Shown here one piece after another: positions 7,851-17,449 of a stretch of 32,870 nucleotides of DNA (its first letter is position 1; each line of letters starts with the position of its first letter). Made by a program: the position numbers and the translations under genes. Location: the NCBI GenBank assembly GCA_946055095.1, contig CAMGEM010000005.1, forward strand, positions 1-32,870, written 5' to 3'. Below the pieces are notes generated by a model, which was not told where the DNA came from, ran no database searches, and saw nothing but the letters and a program-made list of their open reading frames with translations. This stretch comes from an uncultured Parabacteroides sp. GTDB taxonomy: Bacteria; Bacteroidota; Bacteroidia; Bacteroidales; Tannerellaceae.

Positions 7851-8390
7851 ATGGACGAACTACAACTGATAGAGGGTTGTCGGAAGGGCGATAGACGTGC
7901 GCAGAAGGCACTGTATGAGACCTTTTCCCGCAAGATGATGAGCGTTTGCCTTCGCTACGTGAGCGATTGGGAGACAGCTCGTGATCTCTTGCAAGAGGGT
8001 TTCGTAAAAGTCTTTACCCACATCGACAGCTACACCGGGAATGGTTCCTTCGAGGGGTGGATCCGGAAGATCTTTGTCAACAGTGCTTTGGAGTATTTAA
8101 GACACGCGGATGTACTGCGGGAATCGACCGACTTAGACCAAACGGCAGAAGTGGCACAGACCGACAGCTCACCCCTATCGGACATCTCGGCCGCAGAGCT
8201 CATGCAGTTGGTCCAAAGCCTTCCCGCTGGTTTCCGAACGATTTTCAACCTCTTCGCTATCGAAGGGTATTCGCACAAGGAGATCAGCGAGCGATTGCAC
8301 ATCACGGAGAGCACCTCCCGTTCGCAATACACACGGGCAAAGCAGCTGTTGCAACGAAAGGTCAATGCCTTATATGGAGAAAGAAGATGA
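7851..8390 (+). CDS. ECF-type RNA polymerase sigma factor
   Basis: This 179-residue sigma-70 family factor has only the regions kept in extracytoplasmic-function sigmas. Region 2 covers about residues 25-90 (LRYVSDWETARDLLQEGFVK and GSFEGWIRKI). Region 4 covers about 122-172, with the helix-turn-helix in EGYSHKEISERLHITESTS. The linker is acidic and Ser-rich. It would redirect RNA polymerase to a regulon under envelope stress or another extracellular cue. The stop overlaps the ATG of the next gene as ATGA, so sigma factor and presumed membrane partner are made together. No dedicated autoregulatory promoter differing from the housekeeping type was recognised; the TATCTTTG box upstream suggests the basal transcript uses the primary sigma. 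Confidence 0.93.
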   Translation: MDELQLIEGCRKGDRRAQKALYETFSRKMMSVCLRYVSDWETARDLLQEGFVKVFTHIDSYTGNGSFEGWIRKIFVNSALEYLRHADVLRESTDLDQTAEVAQTDSSPLSDISAAELMQLVQSLPAGFRTIFNLFAIEGYSHKEISERLHITESTSRSQYTRAKQLLQRKVNALYGERR

Positions 8391-9598
8391 TGAACGAGGA
8401 ACGAGATAAATGGGATGAGGCCATTCAGGCCAAACTGTTCGACCACGAGGTGGAGCCAATGCCAGAAGATTGGGCAGCGATAGCCAACCGACTGCCCGAA
8501 AGGCAGCCTGTCGCCTTTCGTTATTGGTCAGCTGCCGCAGCCGCGGTCTTAGCCCTCGTTGTAGGCGGCGGTATCTACCTGTTCGAGCCAGATCCAGCGG
8601 TAGTTCGTCTGGCCGATGAGACAAGGGGCATGGGAACAGACACTCCTGCCGCTCCTGCCGCTGCGCCTTCTGTGCCGCCTATTTCAGCGGCTACCACACC
8701 TTCGGTCACCTCCTGGGTGGCCCAAGCCCATCCTTCCCGATCACTTCGGGCCTCCGCGCAACAACCTGTCGAGCAAGCCACGGCTCAGGAAACAGCCCAA
8801 ATAGCCGTGGTTGAGCCCTTACAGCGTGAGGAGGCTCCACAGGAAGAGGAGGCTCCTCAAACGCCGGTCGTCAGCCAACAACCTCGCACCAAAGCGGCTG
8901 ATGCCGCAGCACCCACACCCCTACAACCCGCTAAACAACGGAGATGGAGCTTTGGGATGGGAGCTGGCAACCTTTCGGTCGGGACATCACAACTGGTGCC
9001 GCACTATGTGACCAACAGCGCGGCTTTACGCAGTGAAAACCTGATGAGCATGAACACATGGGGTGCGATCAAAGAGGCCTCACCCAAGACGGATATCCAG
9101 CATCATACGCCTATCAGCTTTGGAGTTTCGGTAAGCCGACAGCTTTCCAACCGCTTCTATTTACAGACGGGATTGAATTATAGCTATCTGCGTTCGGAAT
9201 GGTCCACCAATGGCACCTACCACACCGAGACCGATCAACGTTTGCATTTCCTGGGATTGCCTCTCTCGATCGCCTATCGCATCGCCGAGTGGAACCGTTT
9301 CCTGTTCTATGCTTCTGCCGGAGGCATGGCTGAGGTCAATGTGGCAGGCAAACAACAGTTACAACTTTTCAGCGACGAGATCGCTATTGTTAAACAAACG
9401 GAACATATCCGCATGAAAGAATGGCTGTGGTCGGTGAATGGTAAAGTGGGGGTCAGCTATCCAATCATTCGGTTTGTGAGTGCCTTCGGAGAGGTCAGTG
9501 CCAACTATTATTTTGACAATGGCAGCACGATCGAGACCATTCATTCAGAGAAGCCGTTTACAATCGGGTTCAACATGGGATTCAGGTTGGGATTTTAA
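8387..9598 (+). CDS. Putative anti-sigma-like membrane protein with outer-membrane beta-barrel domain
   Basis: I start this at ATG 8387 (403 residues), which overlaps the sigma-factor stop; the longer ORF from 8057 only reads through the sigma gene. Three parts are visible. Residues 1-46 are a charged cytoplasmic segment (DKWDEAIQAKL, PMPEDWAAIANRL) like the N-terminus of Bacteroidetes anti-sigma or barrel proteins. Residues 47-66 are one Ala/Val-rich membrane helix. Residues 67-185 are a Pro/Ala/Glu/Gln-rich, apparently disordered linker. Residues about 186-403 are alternating amphipathic strands ending in FRLGF, as in PorT-like outer-membrane barrels. If each part goes where it looks, the chain spans both membranes. 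Its position suggests it holds or senses for the sigma factor; that is inference. There is no classical zinc anti-sigma HxxxCxxC motif. Confidence 0.7.
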   Translation: MMNEERDKWDEAIQAKLFDHEVEPMPEDWAAIANRLPERQPVAFRYWSAAAAAVLALVVGGGIYLFEPDPAVVRLADETRGMGTDTPAAPAAAPSVPPISAATTPSVTSWVAQAHPSRSLRASAQQPVEQATAQETAQIAVVEPLQREEAPQEEEAPQTPVVSQQPRTKAADAAAPTPLQPAKQRRWSFGMGAGNLSVGTSQLVPHYVTNSAALRSENLMSMNTWGAIKEASPKTDIQHHTPISFGVSVSRQLSNRFYLQTGLNYSYLRSEWSTNGTYHTETDQRLHFLGLPLSIAYRIAEWNRFLFYASAGGMAEVNVAGKQQLQLFSDEIAIVKQTEHIRMKEWLWSVNGKVGVSYPIIRFVSAFGEVSANYYFDNGSTIETIHSEKPFTIGFNMGFRLGF

Positions 9599-9651
9599 GA
9601 GCATAAAAATGAATCAATAAAAATAGTATCATTATTAAACAACAAGAGAAA

Positions 9652-10419
9652 ATGAAAGTATTTAAGTGGATGGGCACGCTCGCAGTAGCTGTGTCATTAT
9701 TAACCTCCTGTTTAGGAGAGTCAGACAACCGCTTCACTCGTCAAGGATTTGCGGTAGCAGGTGTATCTGAGAAGAGTTACAAAACGGTGTTATATACCTC
9801 TTATGGCCCCATGTATTCCGCCAACCTGATGTCGCAGGTGGTTGATGGCGCTTGTTACACGGTTCAGTATGAGGTGGATCTGAACGCTCCTGAGAACAAG
9901 ACCCAGACCATGGATTACTACACGGCAACCATCACGGTGTTTGATGAGGTCAGCAAGGGCAACACGGTCTTCTATAATGTCCCCGATACCACGACGATGA
10001 TGGCAGAAGAGCAAGTAGTGACCAACGTGGCAGGTTTCACCGGTGAGGTGGGTGGCTACCTGAACGGCTACCTGTTCCTCAATGCGACATTGAACGAGCT
10101 GAAGGAGCAAAAGAACAACTTCACGCTCTACTGGGATCGTAGCAAGGAGGCAGAAGAGAACAGCGAAGGCATTCCTACCTATACCCTGTTCTTACGTGTC
10201 GTGAAGATCGCTGATGGCACGGGTTCGGCAGCAACCTCCACCAATGAGATCCGGGCTTATCGCCTGAAAGAGGTGATCGACGCTGTCAACAAGACAGAGG
10301 CTGAGAAAGGCTCTGATCGTTTCAACCTCCGGATCAACTACATCAAAGAGGCCTCTGAGGAGGGCAAACCGAGCTGGGACAAGTACGATTATCAGTTCGC
10401 TGTTTACAAGGAATCCTAA
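9652..10419 (+). CDS. Lipoprotein of unknown function in the sigma-factor operon
   Basis: This 255-residue protein has a lipoprotein signal with lipobox LLTSC (Cys20), then a mature domain with many beta-strand-like stretches (YYTATITVFDEV, YTLFLRVVKIAD, YQFAVYKES). It recalls the NigD-like lipoproteins of Bacteroides, but I cannot claim homology from sequence alone. It begins 53 bases after the barrel gene with no TAnnTTTG box between, so it is probably read from the sigma-factor promoter. The gene ends just before a strong terminator. A surface or periplasmic partner of the barrel protein is a reasonable guess. No catalytic motif is seen. Confidence 0.7.
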   Translation: MKVFKWMGTLAVAVSLLTSCLGESDNRFTRQGFAVAGVSEKSYKTVLYTSYGPMYSANLMSQVVDGACYTVQYEVDLNAPENKTQTMDYYTATITVFDEVSKGNTVFYNVPDTTTMMAEEQVVTNVAGFTGEVGGYLNGYLFLNATLNELKEQKNNFTLYWDRSKEAEENSEGIPTYTLFLRVVKIADGTGSAATSTNEIRAYRLKEVIDAVNKTEAEKGSDRFNLRINYIKEASEEGKPSWDKYDYQFAVYKES

Positions 10420-10422
10420 ACG

Positions 10423-10453
10423 AAAAAGAGGGTGGTCTCCCACCCTCTTTTTT
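10423..10453. terminator. Strong bidirectional intrinsic terminator
   Basis: A run of A, then GAGGGTGG, a TCTC loop, CCACCCTC and a T-run form a long perfect hairpin. It lies between two convergent genes, 4 bases after the lipoprotein at 10419 and 24 bases beyond the stop of the minus-strand gene at 10477. The A/T tails on both sides let it serve both directions. Confidence 0.92.
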
Positions 10454-10476
10454 GTTACCATCCGATAAGCGCCTTA

Positions 10477-11313
10477 CTACTCACCCGTGGCATGGCCCAA
10501 TTTCTGATTTAAATAATCCATCTTTTTCGCAGATTTGGCCTTGAGCGTCTCCATCGCATGAATATCACTTAAGACCGTGGCTAAATCAAAGGTTTTCACG
10601 ATAGCCTCCTTATCCGCGTCGGCCATATAAATGGTATAGGGTTTTCCGCCCTTGTACTCCACCTTGATTCGCTCCTTCGCGTTGGCATAGATCAGTTTAA
10701 CCGCCGACTCACAATGTTCTCCTTTATAGGTCACCACCTCTGTTGTCTGTCCTAAATCCGTAAAACGGTAGTTCAAGCCGCCATCAAAAGGAATCGTCGC
10801 AGTCTCCGCCTCTTGTCCATCCTTCGTAGAGAGCCTGACGCTGGTGTGCTCGATCGGCTTACCGCCATAAAAGACACTGGCCAAATACATCTCACCCTCC
10901 TCATTGACACCACACCGCACATAGCAACGTTGCACATTGCGCTCAATGGTCTGTCGCTTCCAGATGTAATGGCCAATCTCCTCATAGGCGGAATCCTTCT
11001 CGAAAACAAAGCCCGCTTTGAGTCCGACCAACTCCTCCCTCTTGATCGGCAACACACTATCACAGAAAGCGATATTGCGCTCCGCCTCCTTCCACTCTAC
11101 CTGACGCATCAAGTTCAGCGCCTGGCGTAACACCGTGACCTCCTTCGGATAGAGCATTTTAATACTGTCGATCTCATTCTTCGCACCAAAAAACTCATTG
11201 CGTTCATAGAGAGCTTGCGCCTGAGCCAAACGCTCCTCGGCCGCTCTCCGATCACCCTCACAAGCGGTCAGCAAAGCAGCCACTAACGGGATATAAATCG
11301 CTATCTTTTTCAT
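10477..11313 (-). CDS. Lipoprotein of unknown function with helical N-terminal region
   Basis: This 278-residue protein has a clear signal and lipobox LLTAC (Cys18). Residues about 22-90 are strongly helical and charged (RRAAEERLAQAQALYERNEF, KEAERNIAF), reminiscent of a TPR-like or coiled hairpin. The rest is a beta-rich region (MYLASVFYGGKPI, SVRLSTKDGQEAETATIPF) followed by a terminal helix rich in Lys and Ala. I do not recognise the family and see no catalytic motif. It is a single-gene unit, divergent from the CCA-adding enzyme gene and closed by the shared terminator. It is probably an envelope-anchored protein. Confidence 0.75.
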   Translation of the reverse strand: MKKIAIYIPLVAALLTACEGDRRAAEERLAQAQALYERNEFFGAKNEIDSIKMLYPKEVTVLRQALNLMRQVEWKEAERNIAFCDSVLPIKREELVGLKAGFVFEKDSAYEEIGHYIWKRQTIERNVQRCYVRCGVNEEGEMYLASVFYGGKPIEHTSVRLSTKDGQEAETATIPFDGGLNYRFTDLGQTTEVVTYKGEHCESAVKLIYANAKERIKVEYKGGKPYTIYMADADKEAIVKTFDLATVLSDIHAMETLKAKSAKKMDYLNQKLGHATGE

Positions 11314-11343
11314 CTTCGACCTTTCTCATTTACTGTATGTCCG

Positions 11344-11351
11344 CGAAAGTA
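11344..11351 (-). promoter_or_regulatory. Probable -7 box for the lipoprotein gene at 10477
   Basis: The minus strand reads TACTTTCG, one mismatch from TAnnTTTG, about 30 bases before the start codon. It lies 14 bases from the opposite-facing box for the CCA-adding enzyme. Confidence 0.4.
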
Positions 11352-11365
11352 CATGAAAATTTGCG

Positions 11366-11373
11366 TATCTTTG
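11366..11373 (+). promoter_or_regulatory. Predicted -7 box for the CCA-adding enzyme gene
   Basis: TATCTTTG is a perfect TAnnTTTG match, 43 bases before the ATG at 11417. No convincing -33 TTTG is present. Confidence 0.6.
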
Positions 11374-11416
11374 CGGCAATTAGGGTTCATTTTAAAAGCG
11401 AACAGTATTTTAAACT

Positions 11417-12847
11417 ATGTATATTAGCGAAGAAGAGATATTGGATCACCTCAACACCAAGCCCTTTCGACTCATTGCTGAGGCGGCGGACGAGTTGGGC
11501 GTGGAGGCCTATGTGATAGGTGGGTATGTGCGAGACCTCTTTCTGAATCGTCATTCAAAAGATATTGACATCGTAGCCGTTGGAAGCGGCATTGAGCTGG
11601 CCAAAAAGGTAGCACATAAGTTCGGACGCAAGGTATCGCTTTCCGTATTCAAGAACTTTGGAACCGCACAGGTGAAATGTGATGACTTGGAATTGGAGTT
11701 TGTCGGTGCCCGCAAGGAATCATACAGCCATGACAGTCGGAAGCCGGTGGTGGAGAATGGCTCCTTGGAGGACGACCAAAACCGCAGAGACTTCACGATC
11801 AACGCCATGGCCCTATGCCTGAATGCCGATCGGTATGGAGAGTTGGTGGATCCATTTGGCGGGATTGATGACCTGGAGGACTTGACGATCCGTACACCGC
11901 TTGATCCGGATATTACCTTTAGTGATGACCCTTTGCGCATGATGCGAGCCATTCGCTTCGCCACGCAGCTGGGCTTTTTCATCGAGCCAGACACCTTTGA
12001 GGCCATCGAACGCAACAAGGCACGCATCGAGATCATCTCCCGCGAGCGTATCGTGGACGAGTTGAACAAGATCATACTCTCCCCCAAGCCCTCCTACGGC
12101 TTTGAGCTGTTAGACCAATGCGGGTTGTTAGACTATATCTTCCCTGAATTGACAGCCTTGAAAGGGGTAGAGACCAAAGAAGGCATTGGCCATAAAGATA
12201 ACTTCGCCCATACCCTGATGGTCTTGGACCGCTTGAGCCGCACGACCGACAAACTTTGGCTACGATGGAGCGCCCTGTTCCATGATATAGCCAAGCCCGC
12301 CACGAAACGATTTGACAACCGATTGGGATGGACGTTCCACAACCATAATTTCATCGGCGAGAAAATGATTCCCGGCATCTTCCGGAAGATGAAACTGCCG
12401 ATGAACGAGAAGATGAAGTATGTACAGAAAATGGTGAGCCTTCACATGCGCCCGATCGCCTTGTCAGACAATGAGGTGACCGACTCCGCCATTCGCCGTT
12501 TGCTGTTCGACGCAGGGGATGACATCGACGATCTGATGCTGCTTTGCGAAGCGGACATCACCAGCAAGAACCCGGACAAGGTGCGCCGCTTCTTGGAGAA
12601 TTTCCGAGAGGTGAGGGCTAAGTTGGCGGAGATAGAGGAGAAAGACCGTGTGCGCAATTTCCAACCACCCATCAGTGGCGAGGAGATCATGCAACTCTTC
12701 GGATTGACCCCCTCCCGCCCGGTAGGTGTCTTGAAAGAGGCGATCAAGAATGCCATACTCGATGGCGTGATCCCCAACGAGTATGAGCCGGCCAAAGCCT
12801 TCCTCTTGGAGAAGGCGGCTGAGATGGGAATCACCCCTATAGCCTAA
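11417..12847 (+). CDS. cca: tRNA nucleotidyltransferase (CCA-adding) with HD domain
   Basis: This 476-residue class II nucleotidyltransferase adds or repairs the 3' CCA end of tRNA. Motif A is GGYVRD (35-40) with the metal-binding pair in DIDIV (Asp49, Asp51). [10 protein letters not shown] (123-132) and [12 protein letters not shown] (171-182) are the usual nucleotide- and RNA-binding motifs. An HD phosphohydrolase domain follows, with the metal pair in LFHDIAKP (His289-Asp290), and the C-terminus is helical. Length suits a CCA-adding enzyme fused to HD. Poly(A) polymerase cannot be excluded since the two families look alike. It is a single-gene unit whose last 11 bases overlap the end of sbcC on the other strand. 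Confidence 0.9.
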   Translation: MYISEEEILDHLNTKPFRLIAEAADELGVEAYVIGGYVRDLFLNRHSKDIDIVAVGSGIELAKKVAHKFGRKVSLSVFKNFGTAQVKCDDLELEFVGARKESYSHDSRKPVVENGSLEDDQNRRDFTINAMALCLNADRYGELVDPFGGIDDLEDLTIRTPLDPDITFSDDPLRMMRAIRFATQLGFFIEPDTFEAIERNKARIEIISRERIVDELNKIILSPKPSYGFELLDQCGLLDYIFPELTALKGVETKEGIGHKDNFAHTLMVLDRLSRTTDKLWLRWSALFHDIAKPATKRFDNRLGWTFHNHNFIGEKMIPGIFRKMKLPMNEKMKYVQKMVSLHMRPIALSDNEVTDSAIRRLLFDAGDDIDDLMLLCEADITSKNPDKVRRFLENFREVRAKLAEIEEKDRVRNFQPPISGEEIMQLFGLTPSRPVGVLKEAIKNAILDGVIPNEYEPAKAFLLEKAAEMGITPIA

Positions 12848-15800
12848 CCACCTCCACCTTACTGCTTGAGCTGTGTCCCTCCTGGATCACCTGGATCTGT
12901 ACGGGGATACGCTCTCGCAACTCCTCCACATGGCTGATGAGACCTACCTGACGATGGTTATGTTTGTGCAACATCCGCAGGGTCTGTACAGCCTGCTGGA
13001 GATGCTCCTCGCTGAGGGTGCCAAAACCCTCGTCGATAAAGAGTGTATCCACCTTGAGATCCGCTGAAATATCAGACAACGCCAATGCCAAGGAGAGCGA
13101 CACCAAGAAGCTCTCACCACCCGAAAGGGTGCTTGCCATCCGGCGAGTATAACCTTGATAGGCATCCTCCAACGAAATGATAAAGGTGCCAGGCACTACC
13201 TGCAATTGATAGCGATTGGTCAGCATTTGCAGATAGTGATTAGCCGCATGGATCAAATGGCCCAACACATAGCTTTGCGCTATCTTCCGGAAACGTTGCC
13301 CATCCGCACTGCCCAACAGCTCATTGAGCCTACTCCACCGTGTATAGAGGAGTTTACGTTTTTCCGCCTCCTCCATCAAATGCAGCTGGTTGCTTCTGTT
13401 TTGCGCATCTCGCTCCAACTGACTCCGAAGCGTTCCTTTCCGCACCAGACTATCCTTCAAAGCCTGCTCCTGCTGGGCCAATAACGACTCCAAGTAGGCC
13501 GGTTGCGTCTCTTCCTCCGTCATCGGCGGCTTTTGCGCAGCCAGCGCAGTCTGATCCTGCTGAATCTGACGCAATGCGGATTCCCGTTCCACCCGCAACT
13601 GTCGGATAGCCTCATTCGCCCGGCTCTTTTCGGCAATCCATGTGGGAGCATACTGATCCAACTCCGCCAACCGGGTCAACGTATATTCGGGATGAGCCTC
13701 CACATAGCGATCCAACTCCGCTTGCAACCGCTCCTGTTGCTGTTGGTTATTGGCCGCCTGATCCAAGGCTGAGCGCAAATCCGCATAGAACTGGTTCCAC
13801 TCCGCCACAGGTTGCTTTACGTTAGCTTCGCCCACTACCGGCAAATCCTGCCAAGCGGGTTGACAACGCCAAACCTCCTGCCGGATCGTCTCAACCTGCT
13901 CCAGCAGCTCCCGCAAACGGCTCTCCTCTTGCGCAACCTGTTGTTCCTCCTGTTGCCAGCGCATATAGCGTTCAGACGCTTCCCTCAACTGACGCAAGAA
14001 CTCCTCTGGATGGGTTGACCAGACCGCCTGCCAAGCCGGGACAGCCTCCAACATAGCCTCCATTCTTTCCGCTGTCTGTTGAGCCTGTGTTTGATGAGTC
14101 GCTAACTGACTACGATGATTCTCCAAGCTCTTGGCCACCAAGGCCACTGAACGATCACACTTAGCCAACTTTTGCTGCATCGCCTCATGCGCCTTACGAG
14201 CCTTTTCTAAGGCCTGACGAACCTGCTCCACCACCTCTCGCTCAAAACGTTCAGCCGCCTCGATCTGTCGATCGGTGGCCGACTGCCTGGCCGTGAGGAT
14301 CCGCTCATAATCGGCCAAGGTTTGCATGGTCTGCTCATTCACCTCCGTTATATGGCACTGTTGGCAATCAGACACGCTACGTTCCGCTTTCGCTTGAAGA
14401 GCCACTCGCTCCTTTTCGAGTGCTCTCTGCCGCTCCTCTGCCAACTCCTGTTGCAAGATGTATGCTGAACTGACCTTCGCCAACCGCTCCTGTTGCTCCT
14501 CCATCTGCTTTTGAGCCGCTCGCAACTGCGCCTCCACCTCCCGATAAGCCTGATCCCATACGGCCTCATGCGGAAGCGGATCTGGAATCACCTGCCCACA
14601 GACCGGACAATGATCCCCCGCCTTCAATTGCGCCCGCATCGCTTTCGCCCACTTGTCGATGGTGCGTTTCTGCGCCTCCCAATGCTGTTGACAAGTGGCG
14701 AAGAAGGATTTATATTGCGCGTCCAACTGCTGTTCCACGACCTGCTGACGAGCCAACTCCGCTTGCTTGGCCACACAAGCCGCTGCCTCCTGCTCATGCT
14801 GAGCCAGGAGCTGCTTCGCCTCCATCCAAGCCTGCAAGCTATGCTTTGCGTTGTTGAGTAAGAGTCTCTTTTGGTTGCATAGCTCTTTCGTCTGGCGTAA
14901 AGCTGGCAGGCCCATCTGCTCGAACACCTGCTGCTGAGCCATTAGTTGATCCTGTAGATCCGCTACCTGCCGCTGGGCTTCTCCCGCCTTGGCCTGTACC
15001 TTCTCCCACTCGACTTGCAGCGATTGCCCCTGTGCCGTTTCTTGCGCAATCTCATGGGTCAACCGCTGAGCTGCCTCTTTCAGCTGCCTCCATTGGGCGA
15101 CCTTCTCCGCGATCACCTGACTCTGCGCATAGACCGGGGCTTTCTCCCCCTCCGCTCGCAAGGCCAACCGCAGCTGCTCCACCTGCGCCTGACACGCCAT
15201 TCGCTGACGTTGCCATCCACACAACCCTTGCGATAGGCGCAGATAAACGGACTGTTTCTTTTGAAGTTCCTGCTGCCATACGGCTGCTTGCGACACACAC
15301 AGCCGCCAATTACGTGCTAACGCACGCACCTCAATCGTCTCTTTCCATGCGCTTACCTCCTGCTCTTGCCGACGGAAATCGGCTGACTCCATCTGGCTGA
15401 CGATCGCTGCCCGTCGCTCCTCAGCAATCTTTCGCTTCTGGCTCAAAGCCTCAAACTGCGTCAACCAATCTCGTTTGCGCAGCGTTACAGCCTTCGCCGT
15501 TTGCAGCTGTTCGATCGATAAATCCAACTGCCTCAACTGCTCCTGGTAGTCGGCAATCTCCGCTTCGGAAAATAGCTGAACCGCCTCTACCTCCTGTCTT
15601 TTCAGCTGATAATCGACCTCTTTCTGACGGGTTATCTCATAGATCTTCCGGCCAATCCGCGCATAAGCCTCCATGCCGGTAATCTTCTCCAAGATAATCG
15701 CCTTCTCATTGTCGTTACTATTGAGGAAACGGGTGAACTCTCCCTGCGCCAATAGCGTAGTTCGGCAGAACTGGCCAAAGTCTAAACCGACAGCCCTTTG

Positions 15801-16247
15801 AATAGCCGCTTTTACCTCCTGTACCCGGGTCAGTAACTGCCCCGTTCGCACATTCAACAAACTCCACTGCCTATCCTGTAATTTGGCATTCTCCCGTTTA
15901 CGCGCACGAGCCACGCTCCATTGCGCCTCATACGTCACCCCATCACTTCCCTCGAAGCTGAGTTTCACATAGGCCTCTCCTGTATGCTGACGCATCAACT
16001 GACGAGGGTCTTTGATGGAAAGCGAGTCTTTCACCTCATCAAACCTACCCTCCATCTTCAGGTTTCTCATCCGAGGGGTATCGTCATACAACGCCAAGCA
16101 GATCGCATCAAGCAAGGTTGATTTGCCCGACCCGGTTTTTCCTGAGATCAAGAACACCTCGCTATCTACCAATGGAGCTGCTTCGAAATCAACCGTCGCA
16201 TCCTCAATCGAGGCAATGTTATGCAATGTGAGCTGTTTTAATTTCAT
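12837..16247 (-). CDS. sbcC: Exonuclease subunit SbcC (Rad50-like SMC-type ATPase)
   Basis: SbcC is the ATPase and DNA-bridging partner of the SbcD nuclease; together they open hairpins and process blocked DNA ends. The 1136-residue chain has Walker A ([10 protein letters not shown], about 35-44), Q-loop (LLAQGEF, about 165-171), ABC signature (LSGGES, about 1041-1046) and Walker B (LFIDEG, about 1069-1074). Between them is a very Gln/Glu/Ala-rich coiled coil interrupted by a zinc hook, CPVCG (Cys547, Cys550), where two molecules dimerise. Length is in the usual 1000-1150 range. It starts 11 bases after sbcD and is the last gene of its operon. Its end overlaps cca, so no separate terminator fits between them. 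Confidence 0.96.
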   Translation of the reverse strand: MKLKQLTLHNIASIEDATVDFEAAPLVDSEVFLISGKTGSGKSTLLDAICLALYDDTPRMRNLKMEGRFDEVKDSLSIKDPRQLMRQHTGEAYVKLSFEGSDGVTYEAQWSVARARKRENAKLQDRQWSLLNVRTGQLLTRVQEVKAAIQRAVGLDFGQFCRTTLLAQGEFTRFLNSNDNEKAIILEKITGMEAYARIGRKIYEITRQKEVDYQLKRQEVEAVQLFSEAEIADYQEQLRQLDLSIEQLQTAKAVTLRKRDWLTQFEALSQKRKIAEERRAAIVSQMESADFRRQEQEVSAWKETIEVRALARNWRLCVSQAAVWQQELQKKQSVYLRLSQGLCGWQRQRMACQAQVEQLRLALRAEGEKAPVYAQSQVIAEKVAQWRQLKEAAQRLTHEIAQETAQGQSLQVEWEKVQAKAGEAQRQVADLQDQLMAQQQVFEQMGLPALRQTKELCNQKRLLLNNAKHSLQAWMEAKQLLAQHEQEAAACVAKQAELARQQVVEQQLDAQYKSFFATCQQHWEAQKRTIDKWAKAMRAQLKAGDHCPVCGQVIPDPLPHEAVWDQAYREVEAQLRAAQKQMEEQQERLAKVSSAYILQQELAEERQRALEKERVALQAKAERSVSDCQQCHITEVNEQTMQTLADYERILTARQSATDRQIEAAERFEREVVEQVRQALEKARKAHEAMQQKLAKCDRSVALVAKSLENHRSQLATHQTQAQQTAERMEAMLEAVPAWQAVWSTHPEEFLRQLREASERYMRWQQEEQQVAQEESRLRELLEQVETIRQEVWRCQPAWQDLPVVGEANVKQPVAEWNQFYADLRSALDQAANNQQQQERLQAELDRYVEAHPEYTLTRLAELDQYAPTWIAEKSRANEAIRQLRVERESALRQIQQDQTALAAQKPPMTEEETQPAYLESLLAQQEQALKDSLVRKGTLRSQLERDAQNRSNQLHLMEEAEKRKLLYTRWSRLNELLGSADGQRFRKIAQSYVLGHLIHAANHYLQMLTNRYQLQVVPGTFIISLEDAYQGYTRRMASTLSGGESFLVSLSLALALSDISADLKVDTLFIDEGFGTLSEEHLQQAVQTLRMLHKHNHRQVGLISHVEELRERIPVQIQVIQEGHSSSSKVEVVRL

Positions 16248-16258
16248 AGGTCATTCGC

Positions 16259-17434
16259 TTATTCCTCCCGCTCCTCCGCTTGAAGCTGGGTCAAGGTCTC
16301 TTTAAACAAGGAGACCAAATCCTCCTCGAAGTCGATCCCCTTATCTTTCGCGTACAACGTGGCAATGTCTAATGGGCTGAGTTGTTGAATCTCGGCGGTC
16401 GTGAACATACGTCCTCCCTCACTGTCCGACTTGCGTTCCTTCCGTTGCGCCTGAATCAAGCAGAATCGGCAAGTCTTCCCCTCCGCAATCGAAGCGGCCT
16501 CCATCTGGGCTCCGGGAGGCAAAAAGTCGTCCACCTCCACACGCAGTCGGATATAACCAGGTTGCTCATCGGGGAAAGCTTGGAAGAGGGATTTGACGTT
16601 GTCCCAATCAGCAGCCTCCGAAACAGGCAGGGTAATCAGCGGCCGAGGATTCATCATCTCAATCGCCTCAACACGCGGTGCATCCCCGTGGTGATCAAGC
16701 TCCACCCATGACACGGAATGCGGATAGCACTCATCAAAATGAACCGGCAAAGGCGAACCACAATAGCGTGCCCGACCCTCGCTGCCTCTCACCTCCTGCG
16801 CATGGTGGATATGCCCCAAGGCCAAGTAGTCATAACCGGATCCAAAAAGCGAGAGATCCCATCCCTCGATACCTCCGACAGCTTCACCCTCAGCATCCGC
16901 ATGGCCCGTAGCGTCGCTTCCCGACACATAGGTATGAGCCGTTAAGATCACCGGCAATCGCTCCGGGTTACGTTCAGCCACCCGATCCAAGAGCCGCTGG
17001 AAAAAACCTTCCGGCAGATTGCGCTCATGCACATAAGGCACACCCACTACAAACCCTTTGCCTGGAAGTTCTACGATATAATGGTCTGGCGACTCTTCCC
17101 GGTTCACTAACCCAATGGCTATCACGCCCAAGGCCTCCCAAGCCGTCCGAAAGATCTCATGGCGAGTAGCGCTGTCGTGATTGCCCGCCAACAACAGGAT
17201 CTTCATAGCCGGAGCCGCCGCACGAATACGCATCAAGGCATTGATAAACAGTTGTTGCGTGGCGGCATTCGGTTGTACCGTGTGATACACATCTCCGCAG
17301 AGCAAGAAAAGATCGGGCTGTCGCTCCGCTACGATACGAGTGATCTGATCCAGCATCGCCTGTTGCTCTTCGCTCCGATCGTAGTTATAGAGGGTATGCC
17401 CCAAATGCCAATCGCTGGTATGCAAGACCTTCAT
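16259..17434 (-). CDS. sbcD: Exonuclease subunit SbcD (Mre11-like nuclease)
   Basis: SbcD is the metal-dependent nuclease of the SbcCD complex. The 391-residue protein opens with the calcineurin-type phosphoesterase motifs: SDWHLG (Asp8, His10), CGDVYH (Asp48) and LAGNHDS (Asn85, His86). LTAHTYVSG and LALGHIHH provide the later metal-binding histidines. The C-terminal part contains the capping domain and a segment with SPLDIATLYAKDKG that should contact SbcC. Length is typical. It lies 15 bases after the metallo-beta-lactamase-fold gene and 11 bases before sbcC, all in one direction. Confidence 0.96.
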   Translation of the reverse strand: MKVLHTSDWHLGHTLYNYDRSEEQQAMLDQITRIVAERQPDLFLLCGDVYHTVQPNAATQQLFINALMRIRAAAPAMKILLLAGNHDSATRHEIFRTAWEALGVIAIGLVNREESPDHYIVELPGKGFVVGVPYVHERNLPEGFFQRLLDRVAERNPERLPVILTAHTYVSGSDATGHADAEGEAVGGIEGWDLSLFGSGYDYLALGHIHHAQEVRGSEGRARYCGSPLPVHFDECYPHSVSWVELDHHGDAPRVEAIEMMNPRPLITLPVSEAADWDNVKSLFQAFPDEQPGYIRLRVEVDDFLPPGAQMEAASIAEGKTCRFCLIQAQRKERKSDSEGGRMFTTAEIQQLSPLDIATLYAKDKGIDFEEDLVSLFKETLTQLQAEEREE

Positions 17435-17449
17435 GCCGCCATTCTCCCC

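Noticed and set aside
8057-8386. N-terminal 110 residues of the ORF track call for the barrel protein
   Set aside because: This stretch is an out-of-frame reading of the sigma-factor gene; the ATG at 8387 overlapping the sigma stop is the natural start.
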